From positions 99,230 through 163,229 of the forward strand of contig NZ_JAKVTW010000009.1 of NCBI RefSeq assembly GCF_022489065.1: a stretch of 64,000 nt of DNA. Direction: 5' to 3'. The position numbers were made by a program, and so were the translations under genes. Below are positions 11,452-22,086 of the stretch, in pieces; the stretch's first letter is position 1, and each line of letters begins with the position of its first letter. The notes below the pieces were generated by a model. It saw only the letters and a program-made list of their open reading frames with translations. It did no database searches and was not told the origin of the DNA. The stretch is from Vreelandella neptunia (GTDB taxonomy: Bacteria; Pseudomonadota; Gammaproteobacteria; Pseudomonadales; Halomonadaceae).

Positions 11452-11922
11452 ATGCCTAGAAGAAGAGTAGTAGCTAAACGCGACATCCTGCCGGATCCTA
11501 AGTTCGGAAGTGAGCGTCTGGCGAAGTTCATGAACCACCTGATGGTCAGCGGCAAGAAGTCCATAGCTGAGCGTATCGTCTACGGTGCGCTGGACAAGGT
11601 TGCCGAGCGTAGTAAAGAAGATCCGCTGGAGATCTTCGACAAAGCGCTGGAAGCTATCCAGCCAATGGTCGAAGTGAAGTCGCGCCGTGTAGGTGGTGCG
11701 ACCTATCAGGTGCCGGTTGAAGTACGTCCGTCTCGTCGCCAAGCGCTAGCCATGCGTTGGCTGGTAGACGCGGCGCGTCGTCGCGGTGAGAAAACCATGG
11801 TGCAGCGTCTAGCGGGTGAAATGCTGGATGCCGCTGAAGGTAAAGGTTCTGCCGTTAAGAAGCGCGAAGACGTGCATCGCATGGCAGAAGCCAATAAGGC
11901 CTTCTCGCACTACCGTTTCTAA
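11452..11922 (+). CDS. rpsG: 30S ribosomal protein S7
   Basis: The 156-residue S7 nucleates 30S head assembly and contacts tRNA in the E site. It begins [21 protein letters not shown] and has the beta-hairpin region [17 protein letters not shown]. The C-terminal end HYRF-stop falls inside a tandem DNA repeat: the last codons CGT-TTC-TAA recur three more times in frame downstream. In E. coli S7 represses the str operon from the rpsL-rpsG spacer; here that spacer is 162 bases. Confidence 0.98.
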   Translation: MPRRRVVAKRDILPDPKFGSERLAKFMNHLMVSGKKSIAERIVYGALDKVAERSKEDPLEIFDKALEAIQPMVEVKSRRVGGATYQVPVEVRPSRRQALAMRWLVDAARRRGEKTMVQRLAGEMLDAAEGKGSAVKKREDVHRMAEANKAFSHYRF

Positions 11923-11973
11923 GGTACGCGTATCTAAAATCGGCGTTTCTAAGTACGGCGTTTTTAAGTATGG
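11914..11973 (+). repeat. Four in-register 15-nt repeats over the rpsG stop codon
   Basis: Units begin at 11914, 11929, 11944 and 11959 with no gaps. Each is five codons long and carries CGT-(TTY or ATC)-TAA in the rpsG frame. In-frame TAA codons therefore occur at 11920, 11935, 11950 and 11965. The arrangement looks like serial duplication of the gene's last codons plus a few bases of 3' UTR. Confidence 0.85.
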
Positions 11974-12137
11974 CTTTAGGGTTTTTATATGCACGTTGTT
12001 CAGCATGGCGAAGTGTTTGCTGAGTCGCTCTGTTGTAATACCTAACCGCTACCCTGTTAGGGTGGCGGCGGTCGCATAAGCCTCGCTTGCATACGTCGCT
12101 AAATTAACGAGCATCGCCAACAAACGGGAGTTTCACC

Positions 12138-14261
12138 GTGGCACGCAAGACTCCACTAAATCGCTACCGTAATATCGGTATCGTCGCTCACGTTGACGCG
12201 GGTAAAACCACGACGACTGAGCGTGTACTGTTCTATACCGGCCTTTCCCACAAAGTGGGTGAAGTACACGACGGTGCTGCGACCATGGACTGGATGGAGC
12301 AGGAGCAGGAGCGTGGTATTACTATCACCTCAGCTGCAACTACCTGTTTCTGGCAGGGCATGAACAAGCAGTTTCCTGAGCACCGTATCAACATTATCGA
12401 TACCCCGGGGCACGTTGACTTCACTATCGAAGTTGAACGTTCGCTGCGCGTACTCGATGGTGCGGTTGTCGTACTGTGCGGCTCTTCCGGCGTTCAGCCG
12501 CAGACCGAAACGGTATGGCGCCAGGCTAACAAGTACGAAGTTCCACGTATGGTCTTTGTCAACAAGATGGACCGTACCGGCGCTGACTTCTTCATGGTCG
12601 TTGAGCAGTTGAAAGAGCGCCTAGGTGCCAAAGCTGTGCCGATCCAGATTAACTGGGGTACAGAAGAGGACTTTAAAGGCGTTATCGACCTTATTCAGAT
12701 GAAAGCTATCCTGTGGGATGAAGAAAGTCTGGGTATGACCTATGACCTCGTGGATATTCCTGCTGAGCTACAAGAAACAGCAGAAAAGTACCGCGAAGAG
12801 ATGGTCGAAGCAGCTGCCGAAGGCTCTGATGAGCTGATGGAGAAGTATCTTGAAGGCGGCGAGCTAACCATCGAAGAGATCAAGGCTGGTTTGCGTGCGC
12901 GCACCCTGGCTAACGATATCGTTCTGGTCACCTGTGGTTCTGCGTTTAAGAACAAAGGTGTTCAGGCAGTGCTGGATGGCGTTATCGAATTCATGCCGTC
13001 GCCGACAGAAGTTAAGGCGATCGAAGGTGAGTTGGATGATAAAGACGGCACCGTCGATACGCGTGTGGCAGATGACAGTGCACCGTTCGCGGCGCTGGCA
13101 TTTAAAATTGCTACCGACCCCTTCGTTGGTACACTGACGTTTATTCGCGTCTACTCGGGCGTTCTTAAATCTGGCGACGGCGTATATAACTCCGTTAAAC
13201 AGAAGAAAGAGCGTGTTGGCCGTATCGTTCAGATGCACGCCAACTCTCGCGAAGAGATCAAAGAGGTACTGGCTGGCGACATCGCTGCCTGTATCGGTCT
13301 GAAGGATGTCACCACCGGTGATACGCTGTGCGATATCGACAACAAAATTGTTCTCGAGCGCATGGAGTTCCCGGATCCGGTTATCTCTGTAGCCGTTGAG
13401 CCTAAGTCTAAGGCTGACCAGGAGAAGATGGGTGTCGCTCTGGGCAAACTTGCTCAAGAAGATCCCTCGTTCCAGGTTAAGACCGACGAAGAGACCGGCC
13501 AGACGATTATTTCTGGTATGGGTGAGCTACACCTGGATATTCTCGTTGATCGTATGCGTCGCGAGTTTAAGGTTGAAGCTAACATCGGTAAGCCGCAGGT
13601 TGCTTATCGCGAAACGATTCGCGGCAGCATCGAGCAAGAAGGCAAGTTCGTACGTCAGTCAGGTGGTCGTGGTCAGTACGGTCACGTATGGCTCCGTATC
13701 GAGCCGCTGACTAAAGAAGAGAAGGGTGAAGGCGAAGACGAAATCTTCTTCAAATTCAACTCTGAAATCGTGGGTGGTGCGGTTCCTAAGGAATACGTTC
13801 CCGCGGTTGAGAAGGGTGCTTACGAGCAGCTCAAAAACGGTGTCATCGCGGGTTACCCGATGATTGACGTTAAAGTGTCGCTGTTCGATGGCTCCTTCCA
13901 CGACGTAGACTCCAACGAGACTGCGTTTAAGATTGCTTCTTCTATGGCAGTTAAAGAAGGTGCCAGGAAGGCCAAGGCCGTGCTGCTGGAGCCGGTGATG
14001 AAGGTCGAAATCGTGACCCCCGAGGAATTTATGGGCGACGTCATGGGCGACCTGAGCCGTCGTCGCGGCTTGGTGCAGGGCATGGATGACTCCTCTTCTG
14101 GTAAAGTCATTCGTGCAACGGTGCCGCTGGGCGAGATGTTCGGTTATGCAACCGATCTGCGCTCACAAACCCAGGGCCGTGCGAGCTACTCTATGGAGTT
14201 CTCGAAGTACGACGAGGCGCCCTCCAGCGTCGTTGAAGCCGTCATCAATCAAAACGGTTAA
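12138..14261 (+). CDS. fusA: Translation elongation factor G
   Basis: This 707-residue GTPase drives ribosomal translocation. It shows the P-loop [13 protein letters not shown], the switch region [19 protein letters not shown] and NKMD, followed by the EF-G domains II-V with HGNV-type and [12 protein letters not shown] motifs. The start is GTG at 12138, with GGGAG eight bases upstream. It follows rpsG after a 215-base spacer partly filled by tandem repeats, and precedes tuf by 29 bases. Confidence 0.99.
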   Translation: MARKTPLNRYRNIGIVAHVDAGKTTTTERVLFYTGLSHKVGEVHDGAATMDWMEQEQERGITITSAATTCFWQGMNKQFPEHRINIIDTPGHVDFTIEVERSLRVLDGAVVVLCGSSGVQPQTETVWRQANKYEVPRMVFVNKMDRTGADFFMVVEQLKERLGAKAVPIQINWGTEEDFKGVIDLIQMKAILWDEESLGMTYDLVDIPAELQETAEKYREEMVEAAAEGSDELMEKYLEGGELTIEEIKAGLRARTLANDIVLVTCGSAFKNKGVQAVLDGVIEFMPSPTEVKAIEGELDDKDGTVDTRVADDSAPFAALAFKIATDPFVGTLTFIRVYSGVLKSGDGVYNSVKQKKERVGRIVQMHANSREEIKEVLAGDIAACIGLKDVTTGDTLCDIDNKIVLERMEFPDPVISVAVEPKSKADQEKMGVALGKLAQEDPSFQVKTDEETGQTIISGMGELHLDILVDRMRREFKVEANIGKPQVAYRETIRGSIEQEGKFVRQSGGRGQYGHVWLRIEPLTKEEKGEGEDEIFFKFNSEIVGGAVPKEYVPAVEKGAYEQLKNGVIAGYPMIDVKVSLFDGSFHDVDSNETAFKIASSMAVKEGARKAKAVLLEPVMKVEIVTPEEFMGDVMGDLSRRRGLVQGMDDSSSGKVIRATVPLGEMFGYATDLRSQTQGRASYSMEFSKYDEAPSSVVEAVINQNG

Positions 14262-14290
14262 CCGTTAGCTAACGTAAAGAGGTTATAGCA

Positions 14291-15484
14291 GTGGCTAAGG
14301 AAAAATTTGAACGTTCCAAACCGCACGTCAACGTCGGCACCATTGGTCACGTCGACCACGGTAAAACGACTCTGACTGCGGCCCTAACCCGCGTGTCTGC
14401 TGAGGTTTTCGGCGGCGACTGGCGTGAGTTTGATACCATCGATAACGCTCCTGAAGAGCGCGAGCGCGGTATCACCATCGCTACTTCTCACGTGGAATAT
14501 CAGTCTGAAGAGCGTCACTACGCTCACGTTGACTGCCCAGGACACGCTGACTACGTCAAGAACATGATCACCGGTGCTGCGCAGATGGACGGCGCAATCC
14601 TGGTATGTTCTGCCGCAGACGGCCCGATGCCGCAAACTCGCGAGCACATCCTGCTGTCTCGTCAGGTTGGCGTACCGTTCATCGTTGTGTTCCTGAACAA
14701 AGCGGACATGGTCGATGACGAAGAGCTGCTCGAGCTGGTAGAAATGGAAGTTCGTGAACTTCTAGACCAGTACGACTTCCCGGGTGACGACACGCCGATC
14801 ATCACTGGTTCTGCGCTGATGGCGTTGAACGGTGAAGATGAGAACGGCATGGGTACTACCGCCGTTGCTAATCTGATCAAAGCTCTGGATGAGTACATTC
14901 CTGAGCCGGAGCGTGCTATCGACCAGCCGTTCCTGATGCCGATCGAAGACGTGTTCTCTATCTCTGGCCGCGGTACTGTTGTTACCGGTCGTGTAGAGCG
15001 CGGCATCGTCAAAGCGGGCGAAGAAGTGGAAATCGTGGGTATCCGCGACACCACCAAAACGATCGTTACCGGTGTTGAAATGTTCCGTAAGCTGCTCGAC
15101 GAAGGTCGTGCTGGTGAGAACGTTGGCGCCCTGCTGCGTGGTACTAAGCGTGATGACGTCGAGCGTGGTCAAGTATTGGCCAAGCCGGGCACCATCAACC
15201 CGCACACTACCTTCGAAGCAGAAGTTTACGTACTGTCCAAAGAAGAGGGTGGTCGTCACACGCCTTTCTTCAAGGGCTACCGTCCGCAGTTCTACTTCCG
15301 TACCACTGACGTAACAGGTACCTGTGAACTGCCGGAGGGCGTTGAAATGGTCATGCCGGGTGACAACGTTCAGATGGTTGTTACCTTGATCGCTCCGATC
15401 GCAATGGACGAAGGTTTGCGCTTCGCTATTCGTGAAGGCGGCCGTACTGTCGGTGCTGGCGTTGTGGCCAAGATCGTCAAGTAA
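14291..15484 (+). CDS. tuf: Translation elongation factor Tu
   Basis: The 397-residue EF-Tu brings aminoacyl-tRNA to the ribosome. G-domain motifs are complete: [35 protein letters not shown] with the catalytic His, and NKADM. The C-terminal tRNA-binding domain has [24 protein letters not shown]. The start is GTG at 14291, preceded by AGAGG. It closes the str operon with a strong terminator. A second tuf copy is common in this class but is not in the window. Confidence 0.99.
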   Translation: MAKEKFERSKPHVNVGTIGHVDHGKTTLTAALTRVSAEVFGGDWREFDTIDNAPEERERGITIATSHVEYQSEERHYAHVDCPGHADYVKNMITGAAQMDGAILVCSAADGPMPQTREHILLSRQVGVPFIVVFLNKADMVDDEELLELVEMEVRELLDQYDFPGDDTPIITGSALMALNGEDENGMGTTAVANLIKALDEYIPEPERAIDQPFLMPIEDVFSISGRGTVVTGRVERGIVKAGEEVEIVGIRDTTKTIVTGVEMFRKLLDEGRAGENVGALLRGTKRDDVERGQVLAKPGTINPHTTFEAEVYVLSKEEGGRHTPFFKGYRPQFYFRTTDVTGTCELPEGVEMVMPGDNVQMVVTLIAPIAMDEGLRFAIREGGRTVGAGVVAKIVK

Positions 15485-15505
15485 GCTACTTGCTTGAGTG
15501 ATGAA

Positions 15506-15529
15506 GGGGGCTCTGATGAGCCCCCTTTT
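15506..15529 (+). terminator. Intrinsic terminator after tuf
   Basis: A perfect 8-bp stem GGGGGCTC / GAGCCCCC with a TGAT loop is followed by TTTT. It separates the str operon from the S10 operon promoter 22 bases on. Confidence 0.9.
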
Positions 15530-15550
15530 CTGCGCACCATCAGCAAATGT

Positions 15551-15579
15551 TTGACATGGGCTTATGGCGTGCCTATAAT
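15551..15579 (+). promoter_or_regulatory. Fully consensus sigma70 promoter of the S10 operon
   Basis: TTGACA (15551-15556), a 17-base spacer and TATAAT (15574-15579) match the sigma70 consensus at every position. The leader to rpsJ would be only about 55-60 bases. It contains a 6-bp hairpin (GACGGC / GCCGTC, 15604-15619) before the ribosome binding site. Confidence 0.92.
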
Positions 15580-15643
15580 GCGCATCCTTTGAATGCGTGG
15601 GTAGACGGCTCGCGCCGTCGACATCCATTGGAGTTTAGGGCAA

Positions 15644-15955
15644 ATGCAGAACCAAAAGATTCGCATTCGGTTGAAAGCTTTCGACCATCGCCTGATCGAT
15701 CAGTCCACAGCGGAGATCGTTGAAACCGCTAAGCGTACTGGTGCTCAGGTTCGTGGACCGATTCCGCTGCCAACCAATCGCGAGCGTTACACCATTCTGA
15801 TCTCGCCGCACGTCAACAAAGATGCGCGTGACCAGTATGAGATTCGTACGCACAAGCGTGTGCTCGACATTGTTGAGCCGACCGAGAAAACTGTTGATGC
15901 TTTGATGAAACTTGATCTCGCCGCAGGCGTTGACGTGCAAATCAAGCTCAACTAA
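15644..15955 (+). CDS. rpsJ: 30S ribosomal protein S10
   Basis: The 103-residue S10 belongs to the 30S head and is also the NusE partner of NusB in antitermination. It begins [19 protein letters not shown] and contains the RGPIPLPT loop and the [15 protein letters not shown] segment. It is the first gene of the S10 operon, directly behind the consensus promoter. TTGGAG lies about ten bases ahead of the ATG. A 161-base spacer follows before rplC, longer than any other gap in this operon. Confidence 0.98.
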   Translation: MQNQKIRIRLKAFDHRLIDQSTAEIVETAKRTGAQVRGPIPLPTNRERYTILISPHVNKDARDQYEIRTHKRVLDIVEPTEKTVDALMKLDLAAGVDVQIKLN

Positions 15956-16116
15956 TTACACTAGTCACTTCGCGGCCCAGCGCTCATCGCTTGTAATGAC
16001 AAGCTAGTATGAGCAGCAGCCGCCGCGCCGTGAGGCGCCATACAATGTGCTAGTGGAATGCTCTGGAAAGGGCAGCCATAGCGGGTGATAGCCCCGTACA
16101 CTATAGGAGACTGAGT
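15956..16116 (+). other. 161-base rpsJ-rplC spacer, possibly a displaced leader
   Basis: No protein gene is seen. The sequence is GC-rich and contains several short complementary segments, for example around GCCGCGCCGTGAGGCGCC, and ends in a TAGGAG ribosome binding site. In E. coli the L4-responsive S10 leader precedes rpsJ. Here the rpsJ leader is short, so a regulatory structure could instead sit in this spacer. That is an inference from length only. Confidence 0.3.
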
Positions 16117-16755
16117 ATGACTATCGGTTTAGTCGGTAAAAAGGCCGGAATGACCCGTGTCTTTACCGAAGACGGCGCATCCGTGCCCGTAACCGTTATT
16201 GAAGTTGATCCTAATCGTGTTACACGCGTTAAGTCTGTCGATTCTGACGGTTACGCAGCGATTCAGGTTACATCTGGCTCTCGCAAAGCTAAGCACCTCA
16301 CCAAAGCGCAGGCTGGTCAGTTTGCCAAGGCGGGTGTTGAAGCTGGTCGTGCACTGATGGAATTTCGTCTTGCAGAAGGCGAAACGATTCCTGAAGTGGG
16401 CGGCGAAATCACCGTATCCCTCTTCGAAGCTGGTCAAATGGTTGATGTGACTGGCACCTCTAAGGGTAAAGGCTTCCAGGGTGCTGTTAAGCGCTGGAAT
16501 TTCCGTACCCAAGACATGACTCACGGTAACTCTCTGTCGCACCGCGCGCCGGGTTCTATCGGCATGTGTCAGACTCCGGGTCGCGTTTTCAAAGGCAAAA
16601 AGATGGCCGGTCAAATGGGTAATGCCCGTTGCACCGTTCAAAGCCTTGAGATCGTCCGTGTCGACGCCGAGCGTAACCTGCTGCTGATCAAAGGCGCCGT
16701 ACCGGGTGCTCCCGGTAGTGACGTTATCGTTCGCAGCGCCGTGAAAGCAGGCTGA
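16117..16755 (+). CDS. rplC: 50S ribosomal protein L3
   Basis: This 212-residue early-assembly protein extends a loop toward the peptidyl transferase centre. It begins [16 protein letters not shown] and has the conserved [14 protein letters not shown] and [11 protein letters not shown] segments. After SIG, where E. coli reads QNQTPG, this protein reads MCQTPG, so the glutamine that PrmB methylates in E. coli appears to be Met here. It is followed by rplD after 15 bases. Confidence 0.98.
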   Translation: MTIGLVGKKAGMTRVFTEDGASVPVTVIEVDPNRVTRVKSVDSDGYAAIQVTSGSRKAKHLTKAQAGQFAKAGVEAGRALMEFRLAEGETIPEVGGEITVSLFEAGQMVDVTGTSKGKGFQGAVKRWNFRTQDMTHGNSLSHRAPGSIGMCQTPGRVFKGKKMAGQMGNARCTVQSLEIVRVDAERNLLLIKGAVPGAPGSDVIVRSAVKAG

Positions 16756-16770
16756 AGGGGATAATTACCA

Positions 16771-17376
16771 ATGAATCTGAATCTTGCTGCAGGCGCGGGT
16801 ACCGTTGAAGTAGCCGACGCCACTTTTGGCAAAGAATTCAACGAAGCGCTCGTTCACCAGGTTGTTACTGCTTATTTGGCAGCTGGCCGCCAGGGAACCC
16901 GCGCACAAAAGAGTCGTTCAGACGTTCGTGGCGGTGGTAAAAAGCCGTGGCGTCAGAAAGGCACCGGTCGTGCACGTGCCGGTACTATCCGCTCTCCGCT
17001 ATGGCGTAGCGGCGGCGTAACCTTCGCGGCTCGTCCGCAAGACTACACCCAGAAGGTTAACCGCAAGATGTACCGTGCAGCGATGCGCTCCATCTTGTCT
17101 GAGCTGGTACGTCAAGAGCGCTTAGTTGCGATTGAAGAGTTCATCGTCGATGCGCCTAAGACCAAGCAGGTAGCTGCCAAGCTGAAAGAGCTCAACCTTG
17201 AAAAAGTGTTGATCGTCACTGAAGAAATTGATGAGAAGCTCTATTTGGCCGCACGCAACCTTCCCCACGTTGACGTGGTGGATGTCGCGGCAGCTGACCC
17301 GGTAAGCCTGGTAGCCTTTGATAAGGTCCTGATTACCGTCTCCGCCCTGCGTAAATTCGAGGAGAAGCTGGCATGA
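16771..17376 (+). CDS. rplD: 50S ribosomal protein L4
   Basis: The 201-residue L4 lines the exit tunnel through its long loop ([22 protein letters not shown], then [13 protein letters not shown]). In E. coli it also represses the S10 operon. Macrolide-relevant loop residues [12 protein letters not shown] are conserved. It overlaps rplW by four bases (ATGA), indicating translational coupling. Confidence 0.98.
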   Translation: MNLNLAAGAGTVEVADATFGKEFNEALVHQVVTAYLAAGRQGTRAQKSRSDVRGGGKKPWRQKGTGRARAGTIRSPLWRSGGVTFAARPQDYTQKVNRKMYRAAMRSILSELVRQERLVAIEEFIVDAPKTKQVAAKLKELNLEKVLIVTEEIDEKLYLAARNLPHVDVVDVAAADPVSLVAFDKVLITVSALRKFEEKLA

Positions 17377-17669
17377 ACCAGGAACGCGTATTCAAGGTTC
17401 TGCTTGGACCGCACGTGACCGAAAAAGCCGCGATGGCAGCCGAGCGCAACCAGTACGTTTTCAAGGTGGCATCTGATGCTACCAAGCCCGAGATCAAGAA
17501 GGCCGTTGAAGCACTCTTCGGCAAGAAGGTCGGCAGTGTTCAGGTACTGAACATGAAGGGTAAAACGAAGCGTACTGCGAACGGTGTTGGCCTACGTAAG
17601 GGTTACCGCAAAGCGTATGTGACCCTGGCTGCGGGTGAAACGCTCGAAGACTTCTCAGGCGCCGAATAA
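17373..17669 (+). CDS. rplW: 50S ribosomal protein L23
   Basis: The 98-residue L23 sits at the tunnel exit and docks trigger factor and SRP. It begins [20 protein letters not shown] and has the [23 protein letters not shown] segment typical of the family. Its ATG overlaps the rplD stop; rplB starts 17 bases after it. Confidence 0.97.
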   Translation: MNQERVFKVLLGPHVTEKAAMAAERNQYVFKVASDATKPEIKKAVEALFGKKVGSVQVLNMKGKTKRTANGVGLRKGYRKAYVTLAAGETLEDFSGAE

Positions 17670-17686
17670 GGGCAGGAGTACGGATA

Positions 17687-18517
17687 ATGGCAATCGTCAA
17701 GACCAAACCCACTTCCGCCGGTCGTCGCCACGTCGTCAAGATCGTTGGCGAGGAACTGTTTAAAGGCCGTGGTTATGCACCGCTTTTAGAAAAACAGTCC
17801 AAGTCCGGCGGCCGGAATAATTACGGTCGTATCACCACCCGCCACGTGGGCGGTGGTCATCGTCACCACTATCGGCTGATCGATTTCAAGCGCACCAAGG
17901 ATGGCATTCCTGCCACCGTTGAGCGCCTGGAGCACGATCCCAATCGCAGCGCGCACATTGCACTGCTGAAGTATGCCGATGGTGAGCGTCGTTACATCAT
18001 TGCACCGAAAGGTGTCAGCGCGGGTGACGTGCTGGAATCTGGTGTTAACGCGTCAATCAAAAAAGGCAATGCCTTGCCGCTGCGCAACGTCCCGTTGGGT
18101 TCTACGGTGCACTGCATCGAACTCAAGCCGGGCAAAGGTGCGCAGATTGCTCGCAGTGCCGGTACAAGCGCCCAGTTGGTTGCTCGTGAAGGTAACTATG
18201 CCACCCTGCGTCTTCGCTCTGGCGAAATGCGCAAAGTGTTGGCCGAGTGCCGCGCGACTTTGGGTGAAGTGAGCAACTCTGAGCACAGCCTGCGTCAACT
18301 TGGCAAGGCCGGTGCGAAGCGCTGGAGAGGCGTGCGTCCGACTGTTCGCGGTGTCGCGATGAACCCAGTCGATCACCCGCACGGTGGTGGCGAAGGCCGC
18401 ACCAGTGGTGGTCGTCACCCGGTATCCCCATGGGGTGTGCCGACTAAGGGTCACAAGACGCGTAAGAACAAGCGCACCGACAAGCTGATCATTCGTCGTC
18501 GTAATAAGACGCGTTGA
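17687..18517 (+). CDS. rplB: 50S ribosomal protein L2
   Basis: The 276-residue L2 binds 23S rRNA near the peptidyl transferase centre. The signature [24 protein letters not shown] near residues 222-245 carries the conserved histidine. [23 protein letters not shown] marks the N-terminal domain. The start ATG at 17687 follows GGCAGGAG. It is in the normal S10 operon order before rpsS. Confidence 0.98.
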   Translation: MAIVKTKPTSAGRRHVVKIVGEELFKGRGYAPLLEKQSKSGGRNNYGRITTRHVGGGHRHHYRLIDFKRTKDGIPATVERLEHDPNRSAHIALLKYADGERRYIIAPKGVSAGDVLESGVNASIKKGNALPLRNVPLGSTVHCIELKPGKGAQIARSAGTSAQLVAREGNYATLRLRSGEMRKVLAECRATLGEVSNSEHSLRQLGKAGAKRWRGVRPTVRGVAMNPVDHPHGGGEGRTSGGRHPVSPWGVPTKGHKTRKNKRTDKLIIRRRNKTR

Positions 18518-18550
18518 TCTAAATTGCCAAGACATTAAGAGGTAACGGCT

Positions 18551-18826
18551 GTGCCACGTTCACTAAAGAAAGGTCCCTTCATTGACCTTCATCTTTTGAA
18601 GAAGGTAGAGGCTGCAGTGGAGAAGAACGATCGCAAACCGATCAAGACTTGGTCGCGTCGTTCTATGATCCTGCCCAATATGGTAGGCCTCACTATCGCG
18701 GTCCATAATGGTCGCCAACACGTCCCGGTGCATGTTTCCGAGGAAATGGTTGGCCACAAATTGGGCGAATTCGCTGCTACCCGCACTTATCGTGGGCATG
18801 CGGCGGATAAGAAAGCCAAACGGTAA
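18551..18826 (+). CDS. rpsS: 30S ribosomal protein S19
   Basis: The 91-residue S19 binds 16S rRNA in the head with S13 and contacts the A-site finger. It starts with GTG at 18551 behind AAGAGGT. The protein begins [19 protein letters not shown] and ends [20 protein letters not shown], the family pattern. The gap to rplV is 18 bases. Confidence 0.97.
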   Translation: MPRSLKKGPFIDLHLLKKVEAAVEKNDRKPIKTWSRRSMILPNMVGLTIAVHNGRQHVPVHVSEEMVGHKLGEFAATRTYRGHAADKKAKR

Positions 18827-18844
18827 GCCAGAGAGGATTGAGAG

Positions 18845-19177
18845 ATGGAAGTCACAGCTAAGCTGCTTGGCGCTCGTTTATCCGCCCAGAAGGCCCGTTT
18901 GGTGGCTGACCAGGTGCGCGGTAAACCTGTCGCCGAGGCACTCGACCTGCTGACCTTCTCACCGAAGAAGGCTGCCAAGCTGGTTAAGAAGGTGCTGCAA
19001 TCCGCGATTGCGAATGCGGAAGAAAATAACGGCATGGATATTGACGAGCTGCGTGTCTCGACCATCTGCGTCGATGAGGGCATGACGCTCAAGCGTATCA
19101 AGCCGCGTGCCAAGGGGCGTGCGGATCGTATCTTGAAGCGCACGTGCCACATCACCGTCAAGGTAGCCGAGAAGTAG
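18845..19177 (+). CDS. rplV: 50S ribosomal protein L22
   Basis: The 110-residue L22 lines the exit tunnel. It contains [23 protein letters not shown] and the tunnel hairpin [21 protein letters not shown], without the insertions or deletions known to give macrolide resistance. It precedes rpsC by ten bases. Confidence 0.97.
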   Translation: MEVTAKLLGARLSAQKARLVADQVRGKPVAEALDLLTFSPKKAAKLVKKVLQSAIANAEENNGMDIDELRVSTICVDEGMTLKRIKPRAKGRADRILKRTCHITVKVAEK

Positions 19178-19187
19178 GAGTCGACCG

Positions 19188-19886
19188 ATGGGTCAGAAAG
19201 TCAATCCAACAGGCATTCGACTGGGCATCGTCAAAGACCATGCTTCTGTCTGGTATGCTGAGCGCGGCGCTTACGCCGATAAGCTCAATAACGATCTCGA
19301 AGTGCGTAGCTTCCTGGAAGAGCGTCTTAAAAGCGCCTCCGTTAGCCGCATCCACATCGAGCGTCCGGCGAATAACGCCCGCATCACCATTCACACTGCC
19401 CGTCCGGGTATCGTGATTGGTAAAAAAGGTGAAGATGTCGACCGTTTGCGTCGCGATCTTACCCAGATGATGGGTGTTCCCGTGCATGTGAACATCGAAG
19501 AAGTTCGCAAGCCGGAGCTGGATGCCAAGCTAGTCGCTGCTAACGTAGCGGGTCAGCTTGAGCGTCGCGTCATGTTCCGTCGTGCTATGAAGCGCGCGGT
19601 ACAGAACGCAATGCGTCTTGGCGCTGGTGGCATCAAGATTCAGCTGTCAGGTCGTCTTGGTGGCGCTGAAATCGCACGTACCGAATGGTACCGCGAAGGT
19701 CGCGTTCCGCTGCACACGTTGCGTGCGGATATCGACTACGCCACTTACGAAGCTCACACCACCTACGGCGTTATCGGCGTCAAAGTGTGGATCTTCAAGG
19801 GTGAAATCCTCGGCGGTATCGAGGAAGTACGTGCCAAGGCCAAACAGCCTGCCGGCAACGCGCCCAAGAAGAAAGGTTCCAGGTAA
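19188..19886 (+). CDS. rpsC: 30S ribosomal protein S3
   Basis: The 232-residue S3 lies at the mRNA entry channel. It begins [18 protein letters not shown]. The KH domain GxxG motif is [15 protein letters not shown] near residues 76-90, and the C-terminal domain holds [30 protein letters not shown]. The ATG at 19188 follows a GGAG ribosome binding site. It is followed by rplP after 15 bases. Confidence 0.98.
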   Translation: MGQKVNPTGIRLGIVKDHASVWYAERGAYADKLNNDLEVRSFLEERLKSASVSRIHIERPANNARITIHTARPGIVIGKKGEDVDRLRRDLTQMMGVPVHVNIEEVRKPELDAKLVAANVAGQLERRVMFRRAMKRAVQNAMRLGAGGIKIQLSGRLGGAEIARTEWYREGRVPLHTLRADIDYATYEAHTTYGVIGVKVWIFKGEILGGIEEVRAKAKQPAGNAPKKKGSR

Positions 19887-19901
19887 GGGGAGAGCGAGTC
19901 G

Positions 19902-20315
19902 ATGTTACAGCCCAAGCGTATGAAATTCCGCAAGATGATGAAAGGCCGCAACCGTGGCCTGGCGCATCGCGGAAGCAAGATCAGCTTCGGGGAATACGGC
20001 CTAAAAGCTACTGGTCGCGGCCGCATTACTGCGCGTCAGATCGAAGCAGGCCGTCGTGCGATCACACGTCACGTAAAACGTGGCGGTAAGATTTGGATCC
20101 GCGTCTTCCCTGATAAGCCGATCTCCAAGAAGCCGCTCGAAGTTCGTATGGGTAAAGGTAAAGGTTCAGTTGAGTACTGGGTTGCCCAGATCCAACCGGG
20201 TCGGGTCCTGTATGAAATTGAAGGCGTGTCGGAAGAGCTCGCTCGTGAAGCGTTTGAGCTCGCCGCACAGAAAATGCCCTTATCCACCACCTTTGCGAAA
20301 CGGACGGTGATGTGA
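19902..20315 (+). CDS. rplP: 50S ribosomal protein L16
   Basis: The 137-residue L16 organises the A-site tRNA region of 23S rRNA. It begins [19 protein letters not shown] and has [22 protein letters not shown] with the arginine that YcfD hydroxylates in E. coli. Its TGA overlaps the rpmC ATG by one base. Confidence 0.98.
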   Translation: MLQPKRMKFRKMMKGRNRGLAHRGSKISFGEYGLKATGRGRITARQIEAGRRAITRHVKRGGKIWIRVFPDKPISKKPLEVRMGKGKGSVEYWVAQIQPGRVLYEIEGVSEELAREAFELAAQKMPLSTTFAKRTVM

Positions 20316-20506
20316 TGAAAGCCCAGGAAATTCGTGAAAAGTCCGCAGGAGAGCTCCAGGAGCAACTCCTCGAACTCCTCCGCGAGCAGTTTAACCTGCG
20401 CATGCAGAAGGCCACTGGCCAACTGAGCCAGACTCATCTGCTCAAGCAGGTCCGTCGGGATATCGCCCGCGTTAAGACTTTGCTCAACGAGAAGGCAGGT
20501 GATTGA
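20315..20506 (+). CDS. rpmC: 50S ribosomal protein L29
   Basis: The 63-residue, all-helical L29 contacts L23 at the tunnel exit. The ATG at 20315 shares its A with the rplP stop (TGATG), giving [18 protein letters not shown] and the standard length. The GTG three bases earlier would add one residue and is less likely. The core [17 protein letters not shown] is diagnostic. Confidence 0.96.
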   Translation: MKAQEIREKSAGELQEQLLELLREQFNLRMQKATGQLSQTHLLKQVRRDIARVKTLLNEKAGD

Positions 20507-20507
20507 G

Positions 20508-20768
20508 ATGGCCGAAGAGAAAACAACGCGTACGCTCACCGGTAAAGTGGTGAGCGATAAGATGGATAAGTCCATCGTCGTTATGATCGAGCGGCGCGAG
20601 CGTCACCCGATCTACGGAAAATACGTTAAGCGCTCCACCAAGCTGCACGCCCATGATGAGGCGAACCAGGCTAAGGCAGGCGATACGGTCTCTATTCAAG
20701 AGTGCCGTCCGCTTTCCAAGAAAAAAGCTTGGACGCTGGTCGAGGTGGTTGAACACGCCAAGGGTTAA
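20508..20768 (+). CDS. rpsQ: 30S ribosomal protein S17
   Basis: This 86-residue OB-fold protein binds 16S rRNA in the lower body. It contains [19 protein letters not shown] and the [16 protein letters not shown] segment. The ATG at 20508, one base after the rpmC stop, is preferred over an in-frame GTG at 20499 that would overlap rpmC. It is the last gene of the S10 operon; a 49-base gap precedes rplN. Confidence 0.96.
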   Translation: MAEEKTTRTLTGKVVSDKMDKSIVVMIERRERHPIYGKYVKRSTKLHAHDEANQAKAGDTVSIQECRPLSKKKAWTLVEVVEHAKG

Positions 20769-20817
20769 TCCCAAGGCTTGTCAATCAGTGCAGTCAGATT
20801 AGGTTTGGAGAAAACCG

Positions 20818-21189
20818 ATGATTCAGACTCAGACAATGCTGGATGTCGCCGACAACAGCGGAGCGCGCCGGGTGCAGTGCATCAAGGTGTTAGGCGGTTC
20901 ACACCGTCGTTACGCTCGCGTTGGTGATATCATCAAGGTCACGGTTAAGGAAGCGATTCCGCGTGGCAAGGTCAAAAAAGGCCAGGTGCTAAAAGCGGTC
21001 GTGGTCCGGACCCGTAGTGGCGTCCGTCGTCCCGACGGTTCGCTCATCCGTTTCGATGGAAATGCGGCAGTTTTGTTGAATAACACCAACGAACAGCCCA
21101 TCGGTACCCGTATTTTTGGGCCGGTGACTCGTGAACTTCGTAATGAAAAGTTCATGAAGATCATTTCCTTAGCGCCTGAAGTGCTGTAA
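20818..21189 (+). CDS. rplN: 50S ribosomal protein L14
   Basis: The 123-residue L14 is almost identical in pattern to the E. coli protein ([19 protein letters not shown] ... [18 protein letters not shown]). It sits at the subunit interface and binds the silencing factor RsfS. It is the first gene of the spc operon, with TTTGGAG upstream; no clear separate promoter was recognised in the 49-base gap. Confidence 0.98.
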   Translation: MIQTQTMLDVADNSGARRVQCIKVLGGSHRRYARVGDIIKVTVKEAIPRGKVKKGQVLKAVVVRTRSGVRRPDGSLIRFDGNAAVLLNNTNEQPIGTRIFGPVTRELRNEKFMKIISLAPEVL

Positions 21190-21203
21190 GGAGCGAGGCG
21201 GAT

Positions 21204-21518
21204 ATGCAAAAGATCAAACGTGACGATGAAGTCATCGTCATCGCCGGGAAGGATAAAGGCAAACGTGGCACCGTTAAGCGGGTATTAGAAAACCGCTTCT
21301 TGGTGTCCGGTGTGAACATGATTAAACGTCACACCAAGCCAAATCCCATGGCGGGTAATCAGGGCGGTATCGTCGAGCGTGAGGCTCCGATTCACGCGTC
21401 CAACGTAGCCATCTTCAATTCGGAGACCGGTAAGGCGGATCGCGTCGGCTTCCAAGTGAAGGAAGACGGTACCAAGGTACGTATCTACAAGTCGACGCAG
21501 ACGCAGATCGACGCCTAA
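21204..21518 (+). CDS. rplX: 50S ribosomal protein L24
   Basis: The 104-residue L24 is an assembly initiator with a KOW motif ([21 protein letters not shown], residues about 8-28). The [13 protein letters not shown] segment follows. The start at 21204 lies behind AAGGAG. It is followed by rplE 18 bases on. Confidence 0.97.
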   Translation: MQKIKRDDEVIVIAGKDKGKRGTVKRVLENRFLVSGVNMIKRHTKPNPMAGNQGGIVEREAPIHASNVAIFNSETGKADRVGFQVKEDGTKVRIYKSTQTQIDA

Positions 21519-21536
21519 CGCGAGTCGGGTAGCAAA

Positions 21537-22076
21537 ATGGCGAACTTGAAAGAACGTTATCAAAACGAGGTAGCAGCTCAACTCAAAGAAGAGTTCAGCT
21601 ATGCCAACGTTATGCAGGTACCACGGATCACGAAAGTGACTCTGAACATGGGTATCGGCGAAGCAGTCAACGATAAAAAGTTGATTGACAATGCCATCGG
21701 CGATCTAGAGAAACTCTCTGGTCAAAAACCGTTGGTGACCAAAGCACGTAAGTCCATCGCGGGCTTCAAGGTGCGCGAAGGTTGGCCAATCGGCATCAAG
21801 GTGACCCTACGCGCTGAGCGCATGTGGGACTTCTTGGATCGTTTGGTTTACATCGCGATTCCTCGTGTGCGTGACTTCCGTGGTCTCAACCCGAAGTCCT
21901 TTGACGGTCGCGGCAATTACTCTATGGGTGTGCGTGAGCAGATCATCTTCCCGGAGATCGAGTATGATAAGATCGATCGCATCCGGGGGTTGGACGTCAC
22001 TATCACTACGACCGCCAACACCGACGAGGAAGGTCGTGCGCTTTTAACCGCGCTGAACTTCCCGTTCAAGAAATAA
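21537..22076 (+). CDS. rplE: 50S ribosomal protein L5
   Basis: The 179-residue L5 binds 5S rRNA and helps form the central protuberance. It contains [38 protein letters not shown] and the C-terminal [20 protein letters not shown]. Length and motifs are standard. It is followed by rpsN after ten bases. Confidence 0.98.
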   Translation: MANLKERYQNEVAAQLKEEFSYANVMQVPRITKVTLNMGIGEAVNDKKLIDNAIGDLEKLSGQKPLVTKARKSIAGFKVREGWPIGIKVTLRAERMWDFLDRLVYIAIPRVRDFRGLNPKSFDGRGNYSMGVREQIIFPEIEYDKIDRIRGLDVTITTTANTDEEGRALLTALNFPFKK

Positions 22077-22086
22077 GGGTTGGATC

